From Candidatus Villigracilis proximus (GTDB lineage: Bacteria > Chloroflexota > Anaerolineae > Anaerolineales > Villigracilaceae), in NCBI GenBank assembly GCA_016715195.1, contig JADKBB010000021.1:1-57140 (forward strand): DNA of 57,140 bases, written 5' to 3'. The first letter of the stretch is position 1. The number at the start of each line of letters is the position of its first letter. This document shows positions 8,301-16,541 of the stretch, one piece after another. The position numbers and the translations under genes were made by a program. Below the pieces are notes generated by a model. The model had not been told where the DNA came from. It saw nothing but the letters and a program-made list of their open reading frames with translations, and did no database searches.

Positions 8301-9406
8301 GCCTGCGCGGCATGGAGGAAACACCCCGTCCGCAAAAGATCGTGGAAGAGCTTGCCGCGCTTGTCCGCTTGCCGCTGAAACTTAACAATGAAATGATGCG
8401 TGCTTTGGGCGATGACCCTGAAAGCGTGAAGGAAGATATTCAGGATCTGGTCTCGCAGCAGTTGACCGAATTGAATGCCAAACGGCTGATCGGTGCGATC
8501 CAAAACCGGGTCGGCGAACAATTAAGCTGGGCGACACCTTTGCCCGCCGATTGGGATGAGCTTGATGAGGTGATTCTGAATACGGCGCGTGAAGGACTGG
8601 CGCATAAACGTGAACGCTTGAATGCGCAGGTCGAACGGGACCTTGACGCTTTTCTCCAGCGTGAGTCTGTGGAAAGTGATGCAGCCAAATTGCGTTTACT
8701 TTTGACTCTTTCGCAAGGCGTGCGTGCCGCGTTTGATCAGAAGACTCATAAACAGGTCAAACAGGGGTACACCCGTTTCGCCTATATTTTCCTGGCCGCT
8801 CAGTTGATGGATAACCGTGAAGCGCAGGATGTGGTGGAAGATGTAATGGCGCATCTTGAAGCTGCTGAAAATGTTTTGCGCACCACCTGGGGTCAGAGTG
8901 AGTTTGCGCGGCTGAGTCAGAATGCAACCCGGCTGGCGGATTTTGGTCCTGCCGCGCGTATCCTGAGCCGTGTTGAAGGATTCGGGGAGAATCGGCTCAA
9001 CGAGACGATATCAACTCTCAGTGAGTCAGACCGCGCGCTGTTGGTCGAGTCGATCGGGAAATATGTCCTCAATGATGTCCATCGTCAATTGTTGTTGAGC
9101 GCGTTCAGCGAGTTGTGGGTGGAATATCTCACAAAAGTTGAAGCCTTGCGCGTGTCGATCGGGCTTGAGGCTTACGCCCAACGTGACCCGCTGGTACAAT
9201 ATAAAGGACGTGCTTCGGAGATGTTCCAGCAATTGCTCGAAGATGTGCGTGGATTGGTGATCGGGCGCGCTTTTGCGGCGAGACCGCGGCGCGTGGAAAT
9301 TACACTGGTCGATAATTCTGAAAGTGAAGCGCCTGCGCCGGTCGTTGAACAGACACAGCAGGTTCAGGTTGGCGGTATAAACAAGAAGAAAAGAAAGCGT
9401 CACTAA
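5360..9406 (+). CDS. secA: SecA preprotein translocase ATPase, oversized
   Basis: SecA drives export of unfolded preproteins through SecYEG with ATP. Seen motifs: Walker A MRTGEGKTL near residue 126, DEVDNVLIDEARTP near 255, MTGTA near 426, GTTSVES near 526, ATNMAGRGVDI near 663, RGRAARQGDPGSS near 764, EYDDVLNKQR near 838 and the late IGLEAYAQRDPLVQYK near 1267. At 1,348 residues it is far longer than the usual 800-950. From spacing of these landmarks, about 80 extra residues lie in the second motor domain (526-663) and about 280 in the helical scaffold/wing region (838-1267). The zinc-binding SEC-C tail is absent; the end is basic (NKKKRKRH). Oversized SecA occurs in Chloroflexota relatives as far as I recall. 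Start ATG follows a TATAAT box. Confidence 0.95.
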   Translation: MLKNFVQLFSGNPTKKTVDQFKDLVIQVNALEAEYSALSDEALRAKTGEFKARIAQALVGLNPPPISGQERDEERNKFEQDALDEIMPEAFAAVREASKRTIGLRHYDVQIIGGGALHHSQIAEMRTGEGKTLVSTLPVYLNALTGRGVHLITVNDYLARRDARWMAPIFAALGISVGVLQMAAATENGKKAFMVDFEKESPHEDQHNLRLVDRVEAYSADVTYGTNSEFGFDYLRDNMAMRLENRVQRGHYFAIVDEVDNVLIDEARTPLIISGPASGDLEWYGKMAQVVKQLRAEDYELDEKNRNVTLTEVGFSHVESILGLILLDPDRPEDLTPEQARLTGYLEQALRAQFLFIRNKEYLVQGGKVVIVDEFTGRQMPGRRWSDGLHQAVEAKEGVKVEPESVTYATITLQNYFRMYQKLAGMTGTALTEAEEFNKIYKLEVAPVPPNLEYQSFGKGAPLTEIKSKDEEGYTYSYFARAGDTSPLFYRRKDYPDVIYRTVEAKLRAIVMEVIRYHALGRPMLVGTTSVESSDRLSGRLKAEPVRRLLQVTLVRRAYMKAKDLEEDGRLIAELAPFNEPIEKITPDALRNFIKPHGVTSINPEEAANLKILLDALALPEESGDRLKAIIQGGVPHLVLNARKHTEESQIIAGAGAFGAVTIATNMAGRGVDIKLGGEVAEEVIAAANRVLRKVGYADPFDMTLEERRQVLLKADPAQFGIYEAEVKLFLQYFDDMERVKELGGLHVIGSERHEARRIDNQLRGRAARQGDPGSSRFYLSLQDDLMRMFGGDQVGGLMERLKVDDSLPLEVRLVSNIIEGSQTRVEGANFDVRKHLLEYDDVLNKQRSQIYNQRDRIFVKEDLSEDVADMLQNEVEKRVDMGLADEEGPWKLLAWLEQVQPPFEAVDGVYPSYGYKLILKELQGDADSLKRLTLNVVSRAIDTEGEHNLRAIESLVEKTRESFETQTNERDDSIDAYFEGLRGMEETPRPQKIVEELAALVRLPLKLNNEMMRALGDDPESVKEDIQDLVSQQLTELNAKRLIGAIQNRVGEQLSWATPLPADWDELDEVILNTAREGLAHKRERLNAQVERDLDAFLQRESVESDAAKLRLLLTLSQGVRAAFDQKTHKQVKQGYTRFAYIFLAAQLMDNREAQDVVEDVMAHLEAAENVLRTTWGQSEFARLSQNATRLADFGPAARILSRVEGFGENRLNETISTLSESDRALLVESIGKYVLNDVHRQLLLSAFSELWVEYLTKVEALRVSIGLEAYAQRDPLVQYKGRASEMFQQLLEDVRGLVIGRAFAARPRRVEITLVDNSESEAPAPVVEQTQQVQVGGINKKKRKRH

Positions 9407-9431
9407 ATTTTACTGACCGCTGCATAAAGGC

Positions 9432-9456
9432 CACGAAATTTTTTACTCGTGATTTT
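9432..9456 (+). terminator. Weak candidate terminator after secA
   Basis: CACGA/TCGTG stem (10-base loop) followed by ATTTTT. It lies inside a larger imperfect stem CTGCATAAA/TTTATGCGG that spans the possible TTG start of the next gene. Confidence 0.3.
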
Positions 9457-9497
9457 TAGTCCCTTTGGTAATTTATGCGGCAAGTGACAGAGGCAGA

Positions 9498-10538
9498 TTG
9501 GCACGCGACGAAACTGCTCCGTTCAATAAATTTTTTTCCCTTCCCAAGGTGGAGTTACACCGCCATCTTGAAGGTTCTTTGCGTTTGACAACCATGCTGG
9601 ATATTGCACGTCAGCATGGGGTGACGGTTCCGGTTAGTATGTTTAATCTCAGCGGGCTGGTGCAGGTGCAGGACCAGGACCCGATGACCTTTAGTAATTT
9701 CCTGGATAAATTTAAAACACTCAGGCTTTTTTATAGATCTCCTGATGTCATAGATCGTGTTACGCGCGAGGCGGTTGAAGATGCGGCGCTTGATAATATC
9801 CGCTATCTGGAACTGCGTTTTACACCCGTTGCGCTCAGCCGCGCAGAAGGATTCCCTTTGCATGATGTGATGGATTGGGTCATCACCAGTGCGCAGAATG
9901 CGGCGAAGAAATATAGGATGAAGGTCGGGTTGATCGCTTCGGTCAACCGGCATGAAAGCCCCGAACTGGCCGAGCAGGTGGCCTGGCTCGCGGCTGAACA
10001 TATTAAAGATGGACTGGTTGGGCTTGATCTTGCAGGCAATGAAGCAGAATTTAAATCCGATGCGTTTCATGGGATTTTTAAAGAAGCAAGACAATCGGGG
10101 CTGCATGTGACCATTCACGCAGGCGAATGGGGCGGCGCGGGAAATGTGCGCGATGCGCTTGAGAATCTAAACGCCGAGCGGATCGGTCATGGGGTGCGCG
10201 TGCTGGAAGATGAATATGTCACTGCGCTGGCGCGCGAGCGCGGCACGGTCTTTGAAGTTTGTGTAACCAGTAATTATCAATCGGGTGTGGTGAAGTCTCT
10301 GCCGGAACATCCACTGCCGCGCATGATGGCGGCGGGGTTGAATGTGACTGTCAACACCGATGACCCGAGTGTTTCACGCATTACACTGACCCATGAGTAT
10401 CAGCATACCTGCGAAGAATTAAAAGTGCCGCTTGAGAAATTGAAGCAAAGTATCCTGCTCGCGGCACAGACTTCATTTCTAGATGAAATTGAAAAGGTAA
10501 CGCTCGTTGAGTCGATCACGCAGGAATTGAAATTGTAG
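9498..10538 (+). CDS. add: Adenosine deaminase
   Basis: Converts adenosine (and deoxyadenosine) to inosine in purine salvage; zinc enzyme of the metallo-dependent hydrolase fold. Seen motifs: PKVELHRHLEGS with the first metal histidines, TIHAGEWGG with a metal His, RIGHGVR with the catalytic His, and TVNTDDPSVS with the metal Asp. Length (346 residues from 9498) is normal. No ATG is available in frame. TTG at 9498 has GAGGCAGA just upstream and starts near the conserved block; TTG at 9465 would add 11 residues and is the alternative. A stem GCTCTTCG/CGAAGGGC with TTT follows the stop. It sits between secA and aconitase without obvious functional link. Confidence 0.9.
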   Translation: MARDETAPFNKFFSLPKVELHRHLEGSLRLTTMLDIARQHGVTVPVSMFNLSGLVQVQDQDPMTFSNFLDKFKTLRLFYRSPDVIDRVTREAVEDAALDNIRYLELRFTPVALSRAEGFPLHDVMDWVITSAQNAAKKYRMKVGLIASVNRHESPELAEQVAWLAAEHIKDGLVGLDLAGNEAEFKSDAFHGIFKEARQSGLHVTIHAGEWGGAGNVRDALENLNAERIGHGVRVLEDEYVTALARERGTVFEVCVTSNYQSGVVKSLPEHPLPRMMAAGLNVTVNTDDPSVSRITLTHEYQHTCEELKVPLEKLKQSILLAAQTSFLDEIEKVTLVESITQELKL

Positions 10539-10567
10539 TTTTTGCGTGTGAATCAAGTTTGAAGAAT

Positions 10568-10597
10568 GCTCTTCGAGAAAGATGGTCGAAGGGCTTT
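10568..10597 (+). terminator. Candidate terminator after adenosine deaminase
   Basis: Stem GCTCTTCG / CGAAGGGC (one G-T pair, 11-base loop) followed by only three T. A second small inverted repeat, CTTGAGC/GCTCAAG, lies at 10629-10657. Confidence 0.4.
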
Positions 10598-10742
10598 ATG
10601 ATAAGTATATTAAATGTTTGGATTTTCTCTTGAGCCTGTCATTGGGCTGCGCTCAAGATACAGCGATCATGTAAACCCCACCACATTCCAGGCAAGGATA
10701 TCAAAGGCGCTCCTTTGGGTTCTTCGTAGTTGTGGTGTGAGT

Positions 10743-10767
10743 AAGGACAGGCCTTGCGCCTGTCCTT
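10743..10767 (+). promoter_or_regulatory. 5' leader hairpin of the aconitase gene
   Basis: Perfect 9-bp stem AAGGACAGG / CCTGTCCTT with a 7-base loop, 33 bases before the aconitase ATG and 19 before its ribosome site. No T run follows, so it is a leader structure rather than a plain terminator; role unknown. Confidence 0.5.
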
Positions 10768-10800
10768 TATCGAAACCCTCATCACCAAAGGAGTAGTACC

Positions 10801-13497
10801 ATGCAAGACCTATTTAAGTCCCGTGATGTATTGACCGTGGGAAAAAAGCAATACATCATTTTTCGTCTCGATGCATTGGAAAAGGCCGGTCTCGTTAATT
10901 TAAGTAAACTGCCTTTCTCGATCCGTATCGTGCTTGAAGCCGCTCTTCGTCAATGCAATGATAATGAGATCACACAGGACGATGTGAAAAACATCGCCGC
11001 GTGGACTCCCAAAGGCGCGCGCCCCGGTATTCCTTTCCTGCCCGGCCGCGTGGTCATGCAGGATTTCACGGGTGTGCCCGCAGTCGTTGATCTGGCCGCC
11101 ATGCGTTCGGCAGTTGCCCGTTTGGGCGGCGACCCGAAGAAAATTAATCCGCTGGTGCCGGTGGATCTGGTCATCGATCACTCGGTGCAGGTTGATTTCT
11201 TCGCCACAACCGATGCCCTTAATCGCAACACCGAAATGGAATTTCTGCGCAATCGCGAACGTTATGAGTTCCTCAAATGGGGACAAAAAGCCTTTAGTAA
11301 TTTCCGCGTTGTGCCGCCCATGACCGGCATTGTGCATCAGGTCAATCTTGAAAATCTTGCCGAAGTCGTCATGACCAAAATTGACGGCAATGATGTGCTG
11401 GCCTTCCCTGATACGGTTGTTGGCACAGACTCACACACCACCATGATCAACGGCCTCGGCGTTGTTGGCTGGGGCGTGGGCGGTATCGAAGCCGAAGCCG
11501 TTATGCTCGGCCAGCCGATGGATATGCTGCTGCCCGATGTGATCGGTTTCAAACTTTATGGCAAACTCAGCGAAGGTGTCACCGCTACTGATCTCGTGTT
11601 GACCGTTACACAAATGCTGCGCAAAAAAGGTGTGGTCGATAAATTTGTTGAATTCTATGGCGAAGGTCTCAGTCACATGTCGTTGACGGATCGCGCCACG
11701 ATTGCGAACATGGCTCCTGAATATGGCGCCACAATGGGCTACTTCCCTGTGGATGAAGAGACGCTGCGCTACATGCGTCTAACGGGTCGCTCCGAAGAAA
11801 CCGTTGCCCGCACCGAAGCCTATATGCGCGCCCAGGGACTCTTCCACGAAGCCGGTATGCCTGAGCCTGAATATACAGACATGCTCGAACTCGACCTTGC
11901 TTCTGTTGTTCCATCTTTGGCAGGTCCCAAGCGACCGCAAGACCGCGTCGCGCTGACCGATATGCAGGATACATTTCGAAAGGCATTAACCGCCCCGGTT
12001 AAAGATCGTGGTTATGAACTTTCTGAAGAAGCCTTGACTCGCGAAGCTGTTTTTGGCACGAATGGCGGCGCACAGGTTATGAAGCATGGCGCAATCGTGA
12101 TCGCAGCCATCACCTCCTGCACGAATACATCCAACCCGTCTGTCATGATCGCGGCCGGACTTGTCGCAAAGAAGGCCGTTGAAAAAGGCTTGAATGTGAA
12201 GCCGTATGTCAAGACTTCTCTCGCGCCCGGTTCACTGGTTGTGACTGAGTATCTCCAAAACGCCGGCTTGATTGAGCCGCTTTCCAAACTTGGATTCAAT
12301 GTTATCGCGTATGGCTGCACAACCTGTATCGGCAATTCTGGCCCGCTGCCCGGTGAAGTTGCCAAAGCCGTTACCGGCAGTGATCTTGTTGCGGCTGCGG
12401 TGATTTCCGGCAATCGTAACTTTGAAGGCCGCGTGCATCCGCTGGTGAAAGCCAATTATCTTGCGTCACCTCCATTGGTGGTTGCATATGCGCTCGCCGG
12501 CACAGTGGATATTGACTTGAATAACGATGCGCTTGGCACAGACAAAAACAATCAGCCTGTATATCTCAAAGATCTATGGCCCAGCCAACAGGAAATCAGC
12601 GAAGCGATTGATTCCAATGTCAAAGCGGAAATGTTCAAAGCCAAATATGCAGATGTATTTGCCGGTTCCGATATGTGGAAAGAGGTCAAGGTTGTGGAAG
12701 GTGATTTGTATGCATGGGATGAAAACTCAACTTACATCCATCATCCTCCGTATTTCCAAAGCATCACAATGGAAGTGGGCGCTGTAAAGGGAATTCAATC
12801 AGCCCGCGTATTGGGCATGTTCGGCGACTCGATCACCACCGATCACATTTCACCCGCTGGTAACATCGCCACAGACAGTCCGGCTGGGAAGTTTTTGCAG
12901 GAACATGATGTGGCGCCCACATACTTCAACTCGTATGGCGCGCGCCGTGGGAATGATCAGGTGATGGCACGCGGCACGTTCGCGAATATCCGCTTGAAGA
13001 ATCAACTGGTCGCGCCCAAGGAAGGCAACTGGACCAAACATCACACAACCGGTGAAGTGATGTCCATTTTTGATGCGGCCATGAAATATCAAAGCGAAGG
13101 CGTGCCAAGTATTATTCTGGCAGGCAAGGAATATGGCACCGGCTCCAGCCGTGACTGGGCCGCGAAGGGCCCGATGCTGCAAGGTGTGAAGGCGGTCATT
13201 GCTGAGTCGTTCGAGCGCATTCACCGCTCCAACCTGGTGGGCATGGGTGTGCTTCCGCTGAGATTCATTCAGGGACAAAATGCCGAGTCCCTCGGTCTGG
13301 ATGGAAGCGAAGTGTTTACCATTGAAGGCGTCAATGACCAGATCAAGCCGCAAAGCGAGGTTACGGTTAAGGCGCAGAAGGCTGATGGAAAAATTGTTGA
13401 ATTCAAAGCGACCGTGTTGCTGAATACAGATGTTGAGGTGAATTACTATCGCAACGGCGGTATCCTGCATACGGTTTTGAGAAATTTGGTGAAGTAA
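10801..13497 (+). CDS. acnA: Aconitate hydratase (AcnA type)
   Basis: Interconverts citrate and isocitrate in the TCA cycle with a [4Fe-4S] cluster. At 898 residues it has the AcnA/IRP1 length. The three cluster cysteines are visible at C440 (SCTNTS) and C506, C509 (YGCTTCIG). Other signatures: GTDSHTTMINGLG, GNRNFEGRVHP, GDSITTDHISPAG, RRGNDQVMARGTF and EYGTGSSRDWAAKG with the catalytic Ser region. A strong AAAGGAG precedes the ATG by 8 bases. The upstream leader holds a stable hairpin, and a strong terminator follows, so it is monocistronic. No TCA-cycle neighbours are in the window. Confidence 0.97.
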   Translation: MQDLFKSRDVLTVGKKQYIIFRLDALEKAGLVNLSKLPFSIRIVLEAALRQCNDNEITQDDVKNIAAWTPKGARPGIPFLPGRVVMQDFTGVPAVVDLAAMRSAVARLGGDPKKINPLVPVDLVIDHSVQVDFFATTDALNRNTEMEFLRNRERYEFLKWGQKAFSNFRVVPPMTGIVHQVNLENLAEVVMTKIDGNDVLAFPDTVVGTDSHTTMINGLGVVGWGVGGIEAEAVMLGQPMDMLLPDVIGFKLYGKLSEGVTATDLVLTVTQMLRKKGVVDKFVEFYGEGLSHMSLTDRATIANMAPEYGATMGYFPVDEETLRYMRLTGRSEETVARTEAYMRAQGLFHEAGMPEPEYTDMLELDLASVVPSLAGPKRPQDRVALTDMQDTFRKALTAPVKDRGYELSEEALTREAVFGTNGGAQVMKHGAIVIAAITSCTNTSNPSVMIAAGLVAKKAVEKGLNVKPYVKTSLAPGSLVVTEYLQNAGLIEPLSKLGFNVIAYGCTTCIGNSGPLPGEVAKAVTGSDLVAAAVISGNRNFEGRVHPLVKANYLASPPLVVAYALAGTVDIDLNNDALGTDKNNQPVYLKDLWPSQQEISEAIDSNVKAEMFKAKYADVFAGSDMWKEVKVVEGDLYAWDENSTYIHHPPYFQSITMEVGAVKGIQSARVLGMFGDSITTDHISPAGNIATDSPAGKFLQEHDVAPTYFNSYGARRGNDQVMARGTFANIRLKNQLVAPKEGNWTKHHTTGEVMSIFDAAMKYQSEGVPSIILAGKEYGTGSSRDWAAKGPMLQGVKAVIAESFERIHRSNLVGMGVLPLRFIQGQNAESLGLDGSEVFTIEGVNDQIKPQSEVTVKAQKADGKIVEFKATVLLNTDVEVNYYRNGGILHTVLRNLVK

Positions 13498-13503
13498 AAA
13501 AAA

Positions 13504-13537
13504 GCCGCCATCTTTTTTGATGGCGGTTTTTATTTTT
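13504..13537 (+). terminator. Intrinsic terminator of acnA
   Basis: Stem GCCGCCATC/GATGGCGGT with loop of six T, followed by TTTTATTTTT. Confidence 0.92.
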
Positions 13538-13559
13538 AACTTAAGTTGATACCATCATT

Positions 13560-13738
13560 TTTAGAGTCGCTTTTAGCCGGGATTCTTAACGCAAAGTCGC
13601 AACACCGCCCTCCCACTCGTTTCACTTCGGGGACGGTAGTGGCGGGAGACACTAAGATTCCATTGCTTTTTCCTTTGCGACTCTGCGCCTTAGCATTAAA
13701 ACTTGCGCAAATTCTACAAGGTCGCAACCTGGATTTTT
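13560..13738. repeat. Degenerate word repeat between acnA and the minus-strand membrane gene
   Basis: About 180 bases without a convincing gene. It contains words such as AACGCAAAGTCGCAAC and, in the other sense, TTTGCGACTCTGCGCCTTAGC-like text, so the two halves can pair. Similar word families recur elsewhere in the window. Confidence 0.5.
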
Positions 13739-14444
13739 AAGTGTTTTGCCTAAGCTGTAAACTGAATATGATGAAAACCATCAGGGTTGTGATCGCAAGC
13801 AGGCCGATGGACTGTATCCATAAACCAGTAAAACTGACCGCCAGATTTAGCAGTACAACGGCTGCCAGAAAGATTGCAGATCGTGTTTGTTTTACGGGTA
13901 TGTCGCTCTTGTAGAGCAGATACGCTCCGCTGATTAAGCTTAGAATGCTGATAATGGATGTAATGATCAATATCCATGTGCCGCTGCCGCGTATCGGTAA
14001 AATAAACATGCCGCATGTGTTTTCCTGGTCTGGCATGGGATAGGCGGAATAGACCAGTACTTTTGCGAAGATGAATTGTCCCAGATCTATATTCTCCGGG
14101 CCGATCGTCCACGTGAACGATCGCGATTCGTTTGGCGCAAGTTCAATAAATTCAAAGGTTGTGTCTGGAGCAAGAGGGGTGCTTCTCTCCATTTTTACAG
14201 AGGGTGAGATCTTTTCACTGGTTTGATTGGTGATTTTGATCGTAATCGTTTGGCTTTCATTGCTTGTCATCAAGATCGGGCAGCTTAGCCCTGGAAGCGG
14301 AGATTTGGCTTGTTTGGCAAATCCATAGAATGCGGCCTCAAAATCTGCCCAGGTGGACATCACAGATAAGGTGACTCCGATCAATATGCCAATTACCACG
14401 AGCATGAATGCAAGAGTGTTTTTGGAGTAGGTTGATATTTTCAT
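13737..14444 (-). CDS. Membrane protein with extracytoplasmic beta domain, unknown
   Basis: A 235-residue protein read from ATG 14444. An N-terminal membrane helix (about residues 12-33) is followed by a roughly 120-residue outside region that looks like an immunoglobulin-like or CARDB-like sandwich (ITIKITNQTSEKISPSV, ELAPNESRSFTWTIG), then three hydrophobic segments (about 142-163, 174-192, 200-222). I recognise no named family. An upstream ATG at 14513 would add 23 residues, but TACAAT (14457-14452 on this strand) lies 7 bases before ATG 14444, which marks a leaderless start. It is separated from the SPFH gene by a strong terminator, so it has its own promoter. Confidence 0.65.
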   Translation of the reverse strand: MKISTYSKNTLAFMLVVIGILIGVTLSVMSTWADFEAAFYGFAKQAKSPLPGLSCPILMTSNESQTITIKITNQTSEKISPSVKMERSTPLAPDTTFEFIELAPNESRSFTWTIGPENIDLGQFIFAKVLVYSAYPMPDQENTCGMFILPIRGSGTWILIITSIISILSLISGAYLLYKSDIPVKQTRSAIFLAAVVLLNLAVSFTGLWIQSIGLLAITTLMVFIIFSLQLRQNT

Positions 14445-14451
14445 ATTTTTT

Positions 14452-14457
14452 ATTGTA
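14452..14457 (-). promoter_or_regulatory. -10 box TACAAT for the minus-strand membrane gene
   Basis: CTACAATAAAAAAT then ATG: 7 bases between box and start codon, no ribosome site. Leaderless start inferred. Confidence 0.45.
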
Positions 14458-14522
14458 GCATTTTTGAAGGTGTTTAGGCAGATGGATGAAATAAAAAAAT
14501 AAGGCGTTTGCAAAGAACATGC

Positions 14523-14566
14523 AACAAAAAACGGACTGGCCGGTACCGGCCAGTCCGTTTTTTGTT
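14523..14566 (-). terminator. 44-bp perfect palindrome, terminator of the SPFH gene
   Basis: Two 22-base arms meet without an unpaired loop at GGTACC (14542-14547). The arms end in AACAAAAAA/TTTTTTGTT, so each strand shows a GC-rich stem followed by a T run; it should stop transcription in both directions. It starts 4 bases after the SPFH stop. Confidence 0.92.
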
Positions 14567-14570
14567 ATTG

Positions 14571-16541
14571 TTACTTCTTCTTTTCCATATCCTTGCGGAT
14601 CTGCTCGCGCAGAGCATCCGCTTCAGGCGAACGCTGGGCTTTCGTGGATTCTTCCGCCATGGCGCTGAAACGGTCTGACAATAGCATGGTCAGCAGGCCT
14701 TCCATCACATTGCTGTTGCCGGAGGTTCCGCCTTCGCCGTTGTTGTTGCCGCCAACAACCACACGCGGCACAACGTCCACGCCGGAGGATTGAATGGCTT
14801 CCGAGAAACGGTTGAGCACCTGCTGTGTCACCTGGAATTGCGGGCCGCCATAAGCACGGACTTGTTCTTCGGTGGCGAGAGCCTGCGCGATACCAATACG
14901 CGCGATCTTTTCAGCTTCCGCTTCAGCCAGCGCGCGGATCTGCTGCGCCTGTTGCAGGGAGCGTTGATACTCAGCCTTACCCTGATCTGTCTGGATGTTG
15001 ATGTTCAACTCGGCTTCGGTCAATCTCGTTTGCATTTGTGCGCGTGATTGAGCTTCTTTTAACTCGCGTTCCTTGATGGACGCTTTTTCCTGCTGGGCGT
15101 AGGTTTCGACCTGTTCGGTCGCCACCTGACGTGAGCGCAATTGATTAAGAATGGTTTCAATTTGTGTGTCACCTTCGGGTGAAGAAGGCGTGCCGATCAG
15201 CACTTCTTCCAACTCAAGGTTGTAATGCTCAAACTTTTCCTTCATCTCAAGGCTGGATTGCTGTTGAATGGTGCTGCGTTCCTGCAAGAGTTGAATCAAT
15301 GTGCGTGTCTGACCGACGTTCTTGAAGTAGGCGGAAACCATCGGGTCGAGGGTTTGTTCCACCAGTTTTTTGATATCGCCAAAACGTTGAATGACAAGCG
15401 GAGCCTTTTGATAGTCAATGTGGACAACCACCGAAAGCGGCAGGGACGGCTCGAACGCATCCTTTGTGATGAGTGAGACTTCGGTTAGATTCTCATCGAA
15501 CTTGTGTGCGCCGACATCCGCGCGGATCCACTTTAAGATAAAGTTGGTCGTCGGAACCGAAATGATCTTACCCGCATACGTGTTAAAGGCATACTTGCCG
15601 GGCAGAAGCGGTTCGCTCCAAATACCACGGTTGCCTTTGGAAGCCAATTCGCCGTGACGATAGTCTTTGCCTGAAAGGTCTGCGCCCATGGCGCCGGTGT
15701 ATGAGACAACCACGCCTACATTACCAACTTCGATCACCGTCTTGGGGATCATTTCAATGGTGCCGAACAAACGGTTGACGTAATAGGTGCCTTCCACCAA
15801 TACCTGTAACTGACGTCCGCGTAGGCCGCCGGCGCGCAGGAAGTTATCGGCATCCTGAAATTTGTTGTGATAGGTATCGGCTTGTGCAGGTTCATCACCG
15901 ACCACTGGTGCAATGATCTCGCCCTGTCCAAGAGATGGGCCGTCATGAATGGTGACAACGCCAATGGTATCGTCAGTATCCTTGATAACCACGGGACGGA
16001 AACCGCCGCGCTCCGCGATCACTTGTGCCATGCCGCGAATCGTATCGCCTTCTTCCTTGCTTAATGCCAGTGTGTAAATGCGCTCCTCGGTGATGACGAT
16101 GAACTGCACCAGGTTGAACGCATAAGTACCTTCACGCAAAATTCGGCGCTGTGGACCACGCTGTCCGCCGTTCTTTAGAAAGCCTTCCACATCCTGAAAA
16201 TCAGTGACTACTGCGTTGGATGCCAGCACCTGTGCCGGGTCCAATTGCTTGCCGTCACGCGCGAAGACGTAACCGATCTTGCCCTGGGAGATGGTCACCA
16301 ACGGCATCATATGCACAACATACTGAATTGGCATCAGATAGTGCAGACCACCGCGCAAAATCCGCGGCTGGTAACCAGCTTCACCGTTCATCGCAATAAA
16401 ACCGGATTTTACAGAGCCTTTACCGCTGAATCGTTTCTCGATCACGCCGATTCGGTTGTTGGGAATGAATCGAATCCCTGATAGCATGATGAGAAATAGA
16501 ATTCCAAACACTACATAACCCACAAAAACCAGTACAGTCAT
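14571..16541 (-). CDS. SPFH/band-7 (flotillin-like) membrane scaffold protein
   Basis: A 656-residue protein with one N-terminal membrane anchor (residues 3-25) and a long cytoplasmic or peripheral part. Residues about 45-320 contain four copies of a beta motif of the form G-x-Q-x2-IL-x2-G-x-Y-x2-N (near 57, 130, 245 and 310), followed by a band-7/SPFH-like segment (TNFILKWIR to about 400) and an Ala/Glu/Gln-rich coiled coil (about 420-560) as in flotillins. A Gly/Asn-rich linker (VVGGNNNGEGGTSGN) precedes a helical end. Ribosome site AAGGAG is 7 bases before the ATG. SPFH proteins form oligomeric membrane microdomain rings. It is divergent from the TIR gene with a shared 394-base gap. Confidence 0.85.
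   Translation of the reverse strand: MTVLVFVGYVVFGILFLIMLSGIRFIPNNRIGVIEKRFSGKGSVKSGFIAMNGEAGYQPRILRGGLHYLMPIQYVVHMMPLVTISQGKIGYVFARDGKQLDPAQVLASNAVVTDFQDVEGFLKNGGQRGPQRRILREGTYAFNLVQFIVITEERIYTLALSKEEGDTIRGMAQVIAERGGFRPVVIKDTDDTIGVVTIHDGPSLGQGEIIAPVVGDEPAQADTYHNKFQDADNFLRAGGLRGRQLQVLVEGTYYVNRLFGTIEMIPKTVIEVGNVGVVVSYTGAMGADLSGKDYRHGELASKGNRGIWSEPLLPGKYAFNTYAGKIISVPTTNFILKWIRADVGAHKFDENLTEVSLITKDAFEPSLPLSVVVHIDYQKAPLVIQRFGDIKKLVEQTLDPMVSAYFKNVGQTRTLIQLLQERSTIQQQSSLEMKEKFEHYNLELEEVLIGTPSSPEGDTQIETILNQLRSRQVATEQVETYAQQEKASIKERELKEAQSRAQMQTRLTEAELNINIQTDQGKAEYQRSLQQAQQIRALAEAEAEKIARIGIAQALATEEQVRAYGGPQFQVTQQVLNRFSEAIQSSGVDVVPRVVVGGNNNGEGGTSGNSNVMEGLLTMLLSDRFSAMAEESTKAQRSPEADALREQIRKDMEKKK

Noticed and set aside
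7938..8521. Minus-strand frames of 119-128 codons opposite secA
   Set aside because: They lie within the secA insertion region but secA is continuous there; composition is that of an antisense frame.
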